Below are positions 51,038 to 58,055 of a stretch of 64,000 nucleotides of DNA, in pieces; the first letter of the stretch is position 1, and the number at the start of each line of letters is the position of its first letter. Below the pieces are notes generated by a model that searched no databases, was not told the DNA's origin, and was given only the letters and a program-made list of their open reading frames with translations. This stretch comes from CAZAPG01 sp964486935 (GTDB taxonomy: Bacteria > Chloroflexota > Anaerolineae > 4572-78 > J111), in assembly GCA_964486935.1 (NCBI GenBank), contig CAZAPG010000004.1:62001-126000 (forward strand), in the 5' to 3' direction. Both the position numbers and the translations under genes were made by a program.

Positions 51038-51466
51038 ATGAGCTTTTTAAAGAAACTCTTTGGGGGTCAGGAAAAAATAGAGGAACCGGCGGCCCGGCAG
51101 CCTGCGCCTGCGCCCGAACCGGAACCTGAGCCAATCCAGATTAACCAAATCGATCCGTACCAGTTGAAAGAGCGGTTGGATAATGGCGACAGTTTGATAG
51201 TGGTGGACATGCGCCAGGGCTGGGAGTATCAGGCCGGACACATTCCCGGCGCAACCCACATGTTTATTCAGGAAATTCCGGCCCGCTTCAACGAACTCCC
51301 CAAAGATAGAGATATTGTTTTTCAATGCTGGCACGGCAACACCAGCCTCGATGCGTCGGGCTTTTTAATTCAAAACGGCTGGGATGCCGGCAAGGTATTT
51401 AGTTTAAGCGGCGGCATCGCCGGCTGGACCAGCACTTTTGGGATGGAGGGATTGGTTAGAGACTAA
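51038..51466 (+). CDS. Rhodanese-like sulfurtransferase with charged N-terminal tail
   Basis: The 142-residue protein has about 35 residues of Pro/Glu-rich linker, then a rhodanese domain: SLIVVDMRQGWEYQAGHIPG, FNELPKDRDIVFQCWHGNTS and LSGGIAGW. The active-site cysteine is in QCWHGNTS. It could hand persulfide to the E1/carrier system encoded upstream. AAAGGAGG lies well placed before ATG 51038. A strong hairpin terminator follows. Confidence 0.9.
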   Translation: MSFLKKLFGGQEKIEEPAARQPAPAPEPEPEPIQINQIDPYQLKERLDNGDSLIVVDMRQGWEYQAGHIPGATHMFIQEIPARFNELPKDRDIVFQCWHGNTSLDASGFLIQNGWDAGKVFSLSGGIAGWTSTFGMEGLVRD

Positions 51467-51480
51467 CTGCCGGCACAGAA

Positions 51481-51511
51481 AAAAGCCTCCCAAAATTGCG
51501 GGAGGCTTTTT
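51481..51511 (+). terminator. Bidirectional rho-independent terminator
   Basis: AAAAGCCTCCC (51481-51491) pairs perfectly with GGGAGGCTTTT (51500-51510), followed by T. It ends the rhodanese transcript. Confidence 0.85.
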
Positions 51512-51549
51512 GCGGGAATCGGGTGGCGGTTAAACCAGGCTCAACAAGA

Positions 51550-51666
51550 ATTTGAGGGGTAAGACCTGCCGGGGTATGTTGAGCAGTAAAGTCAATGCCG
51601 TTTCCCCCGAATCCCCGCTGAGTGTTACAGCGACTCCCGGCAGGTCTTTGCTTACCCCACAAATCC
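51550..51666. mobile_element. MITE-like element with long inverted ends
   Basis: AAGACCTGCCGGG (51561-51573) and CCCGGCAGGTCTT (51636-51648) are a perfect inverted pair. The outer arms ATTTGAGGGGTAAG and CTTACCCCACAAAT (to 51666) continue the inversion with a short offset. The interior has no gene. Confidence 0.55.
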
Positions 51667-51674
51667 TTACTGAG

Positions 51675-51986
51675 TTATTTTGGGCCGCTGCCAGGTCTAA
51701 CGCTTCTAAAGTGGATATTGAGGTTGCGGATAGCGGCAGTTAAGGCGCGGCCTTTTTTTGAAAGCAGGTTCACAATAAAATAATTGGCGCTCTGATGAAC
51801 GGCGGGTAGCCGTTCTTGTTTTTTATAAGAAATCTGTAATGGCTTGCCCCCGTAAACTTCGGCCAGGGTTACTTGGGCCGGGTCAAGCTCATTAACTTCG
51901 GCCAGGCCGTCGATGATTTTGAGAGTGTCGTTGCCAATTTTTAGGGTGTGTGTGCCGGTAGGGTAGTTTGCAAATGCGTATTTCAT
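51675..51986 (-). CDS. Small hypothetical beta-rich protein
   Basis: The 103-residue protein starts at ATG 51986. The first 55 residues (MKYAFANYPTGTHTLKIGND..., ITYKK-like end) suggest a small beta domain. The C-terminal part may have been altered by the adjacent MITE, since it ends nine bases from that element. No family recognised. The AT-rich stretch 51990-52190 beyond it shows no gene. Confidence 0.5.
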   Translation of the reverse strand: MKYAFANYPTGTHTLKIGNDTLKIIDGLAEVNELDPAQVTLAEVYGGKPLQISYKKQERLPAVHQSANYFIVNLLSKKGRALTAAIRNLNIHFRSVRPGSGPK

Positions 51987-52232
51987 GGTTCTGGTTGAAG
52001 ATGATATTAACCCGCCCTGATTAGTAAGACCTGAGTACCATTGTATCCGACTATTATTTTATGTCAAGCAAAATGACAAGGATTTTCTTAACAATATTTT
52101 CATTTTAAGAATCAAATTTCTAACTTAATTCAAAGATATTTTAAAGCAGTATCAAATGTCGAGCGGGTAAAATAGAATTTGACCACAGGGTGGAGGAGCT
52201 AACAGTAATAAAATTATTCAACCACGAGGGCT

Positions 52233-52457
52233 ATGATGCACAAACCGATAACCGTCTCAATCGCTCAAAAAAGCAAGATAAAACAAAAAAACTCCGCCAA
52301 ATATATTTACTGTCCCGCTACTCATCAACGGGTGCAAAGCATCAATTGGAGACATATCAACATTTCAAACGGACAGGTTATGTGGTGGCAATGCCCGGCC
52401 TGCGAGGGCTGGCACGTGATTATTGACCAGAATAAGCGCGAAAAACAGTTATCATAG
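52233..52457 (+). CDS. Small zinc-ribbon-like protein
   Basis: The 74-residue protein starts at ATG 52233 (or 52236) with GAGGG upstream. It has KYIYCPATHQRV and later WWQCPACEGWHVII: a first Cys-Pro and then C-P-A-C plus W-H, resembling a short zinc ribbon. The N-terminus is Lys-rich. An overlapping frame (52190-52426) has no such pattern and is probably not coding. Function unknown. Confidence 0.55.
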   Translation: MMHKPITVSIAQKSKIKQKNSAKYIYCPATHQRVQSINWRHINISNGQVMWWQCPACEGWHVIIDQNKREKQLS

Positions 52458-52486
52458 CCAAATTGCGGCCAGGCGGCAAAGAGTAA

Positions 52487-54049
52487 TTATTTGCCTCTGG
52501 CAATGACCACAATCTGTTTGCAAGTCAGCTCTTCCTGGCTGTAATCGACCAGTTCAGCCGCAAGCTCTGGGGTAAGCCGCGCCTGGGCTTCCGGGTCAGG
52601 TTCGGGCAGCCACCGGTCAATGACAAAATAAGTTTCAATAGCCTTTTTAAATTGGGCCTCGCGCCACCTGTTCAGCGGCGCTGCTGTTAACGGCTCATCG
52701 CCCCTCAAATGCCCCCACGCTAAATTAGAATCCGTTTGAAACGCGCCGTTCAGACCGGCAAAGGGCCAGATATCGGCCACAAACACCCCCCCCGGTTTTA
52801 GCACCCGCGCGGCCTCGGCCAGCAGCCCCGCTACATTGGGGGCGTGCTGCAAATAGTTGGCGCAAATAACCGCCTCAAAACTGTTGTCATCAGCCTCCAG
52901 CCGGGTCAAATCGGCCAGTTTGATTTTGGCCCGATTCCATTTCAGCTTCATCTCGACCTGCCGGGCCAGAGCCTCATAATAAGCAGCGGCGGCTTGTTTC
53001 CAGGCGCTGGCGTGCTGCCGGCGTTTGAACCACTGCTTAAGCCCGGAGATAGGCAAAAAGCCGGGCGGAATGTGCAGGTCGACCCCTACCGTGTTGTAGC
53101 CCCTGGAACTGAACAGGAGCGTTTGCGGAGCCAGCAACCCACAGGCCAAATTCAAAACAGTTGTGGTTTTGGGGAGCAGGCCGGCCTGTTCAAGACAGGC
53201 CAGATTCCGTTGAAACGTTTCGGCATCAAAGGCCGCCTGCCCGGTCAGGCTCTCCAGTTGGCGGTAGTCGGGGTCGCTATCGAGGGCGGCCTGGGCCACA
53301 ATTGCCAGGTTGGGATGTCCAAAATCTTTGAGCATATTTTTGACCGCCGGGTTGGGGCAGCCGGCCACCAGCTGAATCATGGAGGCCAGGGCGTTGGCTT
53401 GCCCGGCGGCATCCATCAACTGTTGATTATCCTCGGATGATAAGCTGGCGCTGCCATTTGCCAGCAACTTTAAATGGTTTAGCCCTTCCTGGGGGTTAAA
53501 GGCGGCGGCATACCAGGCGGCGGCCAGCAACCGCCAGGGGCGCATGGTATTACTGCTGTTGTGGCTGGTTCCATTGCAGAACGCCTCGAGCCAAACGCCA
53601 ATTTCGGGGCGAACGGGGTGACGCATCAACCGGCTAATTAAGGGCGCAACCTTGCGTTGGGCGGGGATAACCTGAAAATCCTGAAAAAAAGCGGCCAGCC
53701 GCTCATCGCGGGGATTGGCCAGCCAGTTGGCCACAGGCACGTGAGCCTCTAGCTGGTCAATGGCCTCAATCAAAATTTCGCTCAGGTGGGCGGAAATGGA
53801 CGGTTCATTCATATTCAGCCACATCAGATAGGGCCAGGCCTGGTCTGTATTGTACTCACAGGCCAGCCAGGTAATGCAGAAAACCCGCCAGCGCATATCA
53901 TCGGCGGTGCTCAGGTGGCCGCTGTTTTTAATGAGTTCCAGCAGCCACTCGCCAGTGGCCGGATGAGCGGGTGCGCGCAGCAGGCGCTGAAGATGGTCTT
54001 CAATATTGGTGGGAATGGGGTCGAGCGCAGGCAGCGATTGAATGGTCAT
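52487..54049 (-). CDS. Methyltransferase with large helical N-terminal region
   Basis: The frame opens at 54100, but ATG 54049 follows AGAGGA and gives 520 residues. Residues about 1-290 are helical and repeat-like, with no motif I can name. The C-terminal 230 residues are a SAM methyltransferase: VLNLACGLLAPQTLL (motif I, altered), GVDLHIPP, CANYLQHAPNVAGLLAEAAR and VLKPGGVFVADIWPFAG. The substrate is unknown. It lies 52 bases after the amidohydrolase on the same strand, so they may be co-transcribed. Confidence 0.78.
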   Translation of the reverse strand: MTIQSLPALDPIPTNIEDHLQRLLRAPAHPATGEWLLELIKNSGHLSTADDMRWRVFCITWLACEYNTDQAWPYLMWLNMNEPSISAHLSEILIEAIDQLEAHVPVANWLANPRDERLAAFFQDFQVIPAQRKVAPLISRLMRHPVRPEIGVWLEAFCNGTSHNSSNTMRPWRLLAAAWYAAAFNPQEGLNHLKLLANGSASLSSEDNQQLMDAAGQANALASMIQLVAGCPNPAVKNMLKDFGHPNLAIVAQAALDSDPDYRQLESLTGQAAFDAETFQRNLACLEQAGLLPKTTTVLNLACGLLAPQTLLFSSRGYNTVGVDLHIPPGFLPISGLKQWFKRRQHASAWKQAAAAYYEALARQVEMKLKWNRAKIKLADLTRLEADDNSFEAVICANYLQHAPNVAGLLAEAARVLKPGGVFVADIWPFAGLNGAFQTDSNLAWGHLRGDEPLTAAPLNRWREAQFKKAIETYFVIDRWLPEPDPEAQARLTPELAAELVDYSQEELTCKQIVVIARGK

Positions 54050-54100
54050 AAAGTAAATCCTCTTTAAGCCACAGGGGTTTGGTGCGGGGCATAGCAGCAA

Positions 54101-55696
54101 TTAGCGACTAAATACCACTTCGCCATTAAAAATGGTCAGCTCTACGCTGGCGTCCAAAATTTCCGCCGGTTCAATTTCAAACAGGTTGCGCGAGAGCATA
54201 ATCATATCGGCCCACTTGCCGGAGGTGATAGACCCTTGCCGGTGTGACTTGCCGGCCAGTTGCGCCGGCCCCATGGTGTAGGCCCAAATAGTTTCGGCCA
54301 TGGTCAGGCGCTCTTCTGGATACCAGCCGGCGGCAGGCTGTCCCTGCTCATCCTGACGCGCTACGGCGGCGTAAATGCCCAGCAGCGGGTCCAGCGGCGC
54401 TACCGGCGCATCGGAGCCAAAGGCCAGGTGCGTGCCCTGCGCCAGCAGCGAGCGAAAGGCATAGGCATAGCGCGCCCGCGCCCCCCACACTTTATCAGCC
54501 GCGCGCCAATCAAACATCACGTGAACCGGCTGCATCGAGGCCACAATACCGTGGCGGCTCAACCGGGGCAGGTCTTGCGGGTTGATAAGCTGGACATGCT
54601 CGATGCGGTGGGGCAACTGCCCGGCGGCGGTATCTGGCCTAAACTCGCTCATCACGTTGATAACCTCCTGCACCGCCCGGTCGCCAATGGCGTGAACAGA
54701 CAGGGGAAAGCCGGCCTCACTGGCCTGTACGGCCAGCTCCCACAACTCATCGGCCGGGGTAACGGCCAGGCCCCGGTTGTCGGCGCTGCCCTCAAACGGC
54801 TCCAGCATCAGGGCTGTTTGCGACCCCATGGTGCCGTCGGCAAAGGCTTTCAGATGCCCCACCCACAAATGCTCATCGCCAAAGCCGGGCTGCAAACCCA
54901 GCGTGGCCGCCTGGCTCAAAAAGTCAGATGAAATATTCATGTGGACGCGCAATTTCAGGTGGCCGGCCCGGCGCAGCGCCTGAAACAGCCGGAAGCTCTG
55001 GCGGCCTTCGCGCTCAACCCGCTGGTCGTGGATGGCGGTTAGCCCCAGCCGGTGCGCCTGGGCAATGGTTTCTTGCAGCCAGCCGTATAGAGTATTGGCG
55101 GTGGGGCGGGGAATCTTTTCCTGCGCCAGGCGGATGGCGTTCCATTCGCGGAGCAGGCCGGTGGGGTTGCCCTCGGCGTCGCGCTCAAGGCGGCTTTCGG
55201 GCGGGTCGGGCGTGGCGTGGGTGATGTTGGCCTGCCGCATGGCGGCGCTGTTAACCCACCAGGTGTGCATGTCCAGACGAGCCAGGGCCACAGGCACATG
55301 CGGCGCAATTTCATCTAACAGGGCGGCGGTGGGCTGCGCGTCCCACAAATTTTCATCCCAGCCCCAGCCCTGCACCCACTGGCCCGCTTCGGTTTGGGCG
55401 GCGGCCTGTCGCACCCGCCGGCGGACTTCCTCAAAATCGCTCACGCCAAACAGGCTAACCTGGTGGCTGCGGATGGCAACCTGCAAAAAGTGAACGTGCG
55501 CGTCGGTGAGGCCGGGCAGCACCAGCCGGCCGCCGGCGTCGATGATTTGGGTGTGCGGGCCGGCCCAGCCCTCAATTTTGGTATTGCTGCCTACGGCGGC
55601 AATGCGCCCCTTAACACAGGCCACGGCCTGCGCCCAGGGCTGGCTGGAATCTACGGTATAAATATTAGCGTTGCGAATAATCAAGTCGGCCGGCAT
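54101..55696 (-). CDS. Amidohydrolase family protein (YtcJ-like)
   Basis: The 531-residue protein has the N-terminal beta-sandwich start DLIIRNANIYTVDSSQP and the metal-site H-x-H in LTDAHVHFLQ. Further markers are SVHAIGDRAV, HRIEHVQLI and FGSDAPVAPLDPLLGIYAAV. This is the Amidohydro_3/YtcJ pattern, a broad hydrolase group of unclear natural substrates. The ATG at 55696 directly abuts the DnaA-box-like array, and no Shine-Dalgarno is evident there. Confidence 0.88.
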   Translation of the reverse strand: MPADLIIRNANIYTVDSSQPWAQAVACVKGRIAAVGSNTKIEGWAGPHTQIIDAGGRLVLPGLTDAHVHFLQVAIRSHQVSLFGVSDFEEVRRRVRQAAAQTEAGQWVQGWGWDENLWDAQPTAALLDEIAPHVPVALARLDMHTWWVNSAAMRQANITHATPDPPESRLERDAEGNPTGLLREWNAIRLAQEKIPRPTANTLYGWLQETIAQAHRLGLTAIHDQRVEREGRQSFRLFQALRRAGHLKLRVHMNISSDFLSQAATLGLQPGFGDEHLWVGHLKAFADGTMGSQTALMLEPFEGSADNRGLAVTPADELWELAVQASEAGFPLSVHAIGDRAVQEVINVMSEFRPDTAAGQLPHRIEHVQLINPQDLPRLSRHGIVASMQPVHVMFDWRAADKVWGARARYAYAFRSLLAQGTHLAFGSDAPVAPLDPLLGIYAAVARQDEQGQPAAGWYPEERLTMAETIWAYTMGPAQLAGKSHRQGSITSGKWADMIMLSRNLFEIEPAEILDASVELTIFNGEVVFSR

Positions 55697-55788
55697 TGGG
55701 ATAAACTTGGGATAATTTTGGGAAAAATTGGGATAAAATTGTGGATAACCTGGCGCAGACTGTGGATAAGTGCGCCAGTTATCCCCAA
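55696..55788. promoter_or_regulatory. DnaA-box-like array (possible DnaA-binding region)
   Basis: Seven sites in 93 bases: TTGGGATAA at 55696, 55707 and 55728, TTGGGAAAA at 55718, TTGTGGATAA at 55739, CTGTGGATAA at 55760, and TTATCCCCAA (opposite strand) at 55779. Two contain the perfect DnaA 9-mer TTATCCACA in reverse. The first five are spaced 10 or 11 bases apart, that is, helically phased. TGGCGCA/TGCGCCA around 55750-55777 form a hairpin holding one box. It fills the whole intergenic gap. Confidence 0.6.
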
Positions 55789-55790
55789 AC

Positions 55791-57713
55791 CTAGCGATTG
55801 ATATTGGTAATTAACAGAGCGCCGGTGCTGCTTGTTTCGTCCTCATCCTCGCTTTTTTCTTCGCCGGTTTGTTCGGCGCGGAGTTCGGCCATGGCATCCT
55901 GCATTTCCTGCACCCAGGCGGCGTGCTCGCTGTGGATGCTGGTTTCGGTTTGGGCCACCAGCTTGTCGATGTTGCGCGGGTCGGCCTGCTCTTCGGCAGA
56001 AAGCGACACCCACCAGCTTTTTACGTTGGCCAGGTCGGTGGCGGTTTGGTTGTAGCGCATCAGGGTATTTTCAACCTGCTGGTACTCGATGTAGGTAGTC
56101 AGCGCGGTCACAATCGAGGTGGTCAGGGCAATCCACAACTCCAGGCCAATGGCCACCAGGGCGGTACCGGCGGCCCCGGCCAGGTAAACAATCCACTGCA
56201 TCTGCTTTAATCTGGTTTCCAGCCTGACGGTTTTGTTGCGGTAGTAGTTGAGCTGGTCATGCAGGCGATAGGTCATGTACCGCTCCGGGGTGAGAAAGCT
56301 GAGGCCGTCGTCGCCGGGGGCGGCTGCGCCTTTGGGCGGAATGGGGCCATCGTAAGGTTTTATGGCCGACACGTTGACTTCGGTTTGCATGAGCTTGCGG
56401 CTGAGGGCCTCAATTTTGCGCTCCAGCTTTACTTCGCGGGTGGTCTTTTTGGTGGCGCGGTCGCTGTAAATTTCGGTGCGGGTGCGGTAGCGATAGATTT
56501 CTTTTTTAATGCTTTCGGCGCTGGCCCGCAGCAAAATCCACTTGTTGCCGGCGCTAAAGCGGTTGGCCCCGGCCGTGAGCGCGGCCACCAAAATGGGCAC
56601 GGCCAGCAGAATGTAGTACATGGTGCGCTCGATGTAAAAATAAGTCAGGTTATTGACTACATCAAAATTGTTTTTAAAGGTAAATTCGACCAGCGCCAGC
56701 AGCGTGCCAAACACGCCCAGCGACAGAATGGCGGCCTGGATGCGGGTAAATGATTTTTGCTGGCGGTTGGCATTATTATCATATTCGGCAAAGCGTTGCC
56801 AGGCCAGCTCTATGGTGCTAATGCTTTCGGCCTCTTTATAGTGCAGCAGTTGTTCCAGCCGGCGCTCAAACTCGCTAATGGAGCCGCTGCCAAGTTGAAA
56901 GAAATGCAGCTTGCCGTCAACCGTAATCTCGGCCAGGTCGGCATCGGGGATAAAGGGCGGGCGCTTTTGCCACAGGTCGCCAATTTCATCGGCCAGGCCG
57001 CCGCTACCCCGGATAACCACAATCGGCCAACCCCGGCGCACGCTTTGCAAAATCTGTTTTTTGGCCAAATCGTCGCCATTAACCAGCACTGTAACCACCT
57101 GCTTGTTGGCGGCCAGGGCCGAAGTCAGTTCAAACATCGCATCGGTGGCCTCGTCCCACTCGTTGCCTTCAACCAGCACAAAGTGAGAGTGGTTGGATTC
57201 CAGCGCCTCGCCGCCGGCAATGCTGCCATCGGCCGGGCCGCCGGGGTAAGACACTTTGCCGGCCGGAGCCACCCCTATCAGGGCAGATTTGTGGCCTCTA
57301 TCGGCCACGCCGCGCCCGGTAATGGCGGCAATGCCGCTGCTGCGGCCGCCGGTAACAATGGCGGCGGCCGCGTCGGCGGCGGCGCGGGCCAGCCCCCGGC
57401 TGAAAAGTTGAATCAATTGCAATTCAATTTCCCTATCCAGTGGCGATGCGTTGCCAATCATCAACAGCAGGCCGCCGGGTGACTGTAACCCCAGGGCCGA
57501 TATCACCTGGCTGGCCGGGGCGCCGGGCGGTGGGGCAATCAATTTGGCCGTATTCCTGTTGGCAAAGCGGATTACCTGAGGCGCCAGCCCCGGTTGAGCC
57601 TTGTCACCCGGCCCGTTGGGCGAGGACTGACCGGCGGCGCTATGTTGGGCAGGCGCTGCTTGTTGTTCTGAAGTTGACGGGTTGACATCATCCTGGGTTT
57701 GTTCTGTGTCCAC
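55791..57713 (-). CDS. SLOG (LSDAT)-type protein with two 2TM (SLATT/DUF4231-like) modules
   Basis: The 640-residue protein starts at GTG 57713 with GGGAGG six bases upstream. Residues about 1-45 are disordered. Residues about 50-275 form a TRPM-like SLOG/LSDAT domain (AIVTGGRSSGIAAITGRG, then LESNHSHFVLVEG and NEWDEATDAM). Residues about 325-345 and 364-384 are a first membrane pair; about 507-542 is a second pair, with charged helices between. SLOG plus SLATT or DUF4231 has been proposed as a nucleotide-sensing membrane-effector pair in conflict systems. It is divergent from the TIR-NB-ARC genes. Confidence 0.75.
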   Translation of the reverse strand: MDTEQTQDDVNPSTSEQQAAPAQHSAAGQSSPNGPGDKAQPGLAPQVIRFANRNTAKLIAPPPGAPASQVISALGLQSPGGLLLMIGNASPLDREIELQLIQLFSRGLARAAADAAAAIVTGGRSSGIAAITGRGVADRGHKSALIGVAPAGKVSYPGGPADGSIAGGEALESNHSHFVLVEGNEWDEATDAMFELTSALAANKQVVTVLVNGDDLAKKQILQSVRRGWPIVVIRGSGGLADEIGDLWQKRPPFIPDADLAEITVDGKLHFFQLGSGSISEFERRLEQLLHYKEAESISTIELAWQRFAEYDNNANRQQKSFTRIQAAILSLGVFGTLLALVEFTFKNNFDVVNNLTYFYIERTMYYILLAVPILVAALTAGANRFSAGNKWILLRASAESIKKEIYRYRTRTEIYSDRATKKTTREVKLERKIEALSRKLMQTEVNVSAIKPYDGPIPPKGAAAPGDDGLSFLTPERYMTYRLHDQLNYYRNKTVRLETRLKQMQWIVYLAGAAGTALVAIGLELWIALTTSIVTALTTYIEYQQVENTLMRYNQTATDLANVKSWWVSLSAEEQADPRNIDKLVAQTETSIHSEHAAWVQEMQDAMAELRAEQTGEEKSEDEDETSSTGALLITNINR

Positions 57714-57775
57714 AACTAACCTCCCATAAGTGCAAAAAGTAACAGATTTTTACCAATAAATTAAAACAGGAGTTG

Positions 57776-57842
57776 TCACGAGCGTTAGCACGCCACCGAT
57801 GACGAAAATGGTTTTTTTGGGGGGACACCCCCCAAGCCCCCG
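57776..57842. repeat. Dispersed non-coding repeat, copy 2
   Basis: This copy matches 50802-50886: ACGAGCGTTAGCACGCC, ACCGATGACGAAAATGG, a T-run and CCCCAAGCCCCCG. It lies within the presumed leader of the SLOG gene, antisense to it. The rest of the 57714-58055 gap holds divergent promoters and no gene. Confidence 0.6.
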
Positions 57843-57918
57843 GCCTGCGGCGCTATTTACAGAGGAGAAAAATTTGAGGCTAAAGGGGATGGTAAATTAC
57901 AATGATTATGGCGAGTAA

Positions 57919-57948
57919 ATTATAACACGAACCGTTCAAAGATTGCAA
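57919..57948 (-). promoter_or_regulatory. Promoter of the SLOG gene, minus strand
   Basis: TTGCAA (57948-57943), an 18-base spacer and TATAAT (57924-57919) on the minus strand. The leader to GTG 57713 would be about 200 bases and contains repeat copy 2. Confidence 0.45.
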
Positions 57949-57979
57949 GGTGTTTAAAACAGTTAGCCTTGCCGGGGCA

Positions 57980-58008
57980 TTGACAGAGGCTGTAGAACAT
58001 AGGATAAT
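57980..58008 (+). promoter_or_regulatory. Promoter of the first TIR-NB-ARC gene
   Basis: A perfect TTGACA (57980-57985), a 17-base spacer and GATAAT (58003-58008), 48 bases before ATG 58056. Confidence 0.65.
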
Positions 58009-58055
58009 GGGTGAGCAAAGTTATTTGATTGAATTGGCTAAAGGACAAAGCCACA

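Noticed and set aside
52190..52426. 78-residue frame overlapping the zinc-ribbon-like small gene
   Set aside because: The overlapping frame from 52233 has Cys pairs and a better start; this one has no pattern.
52844..53440. 198-residue plus-strand frame inside the methyltransferase gene
   Set aside because: Shadow of the minus-strand gene; composition follows its complement.
55696..55788. Calling the DnaA-box array a chromosomal oriC
   Set aside because: dnaA, dnaN and an AT-rich unwinding region are not seen here, so only a DnaA-binding region is claimed.
56757..57482. 241-residue plus-strand frame inside the SLOG gene
   Set aside because: Complement of a clearly coding minus-strand domain, rich in Ala and Gly as shadows here often are.
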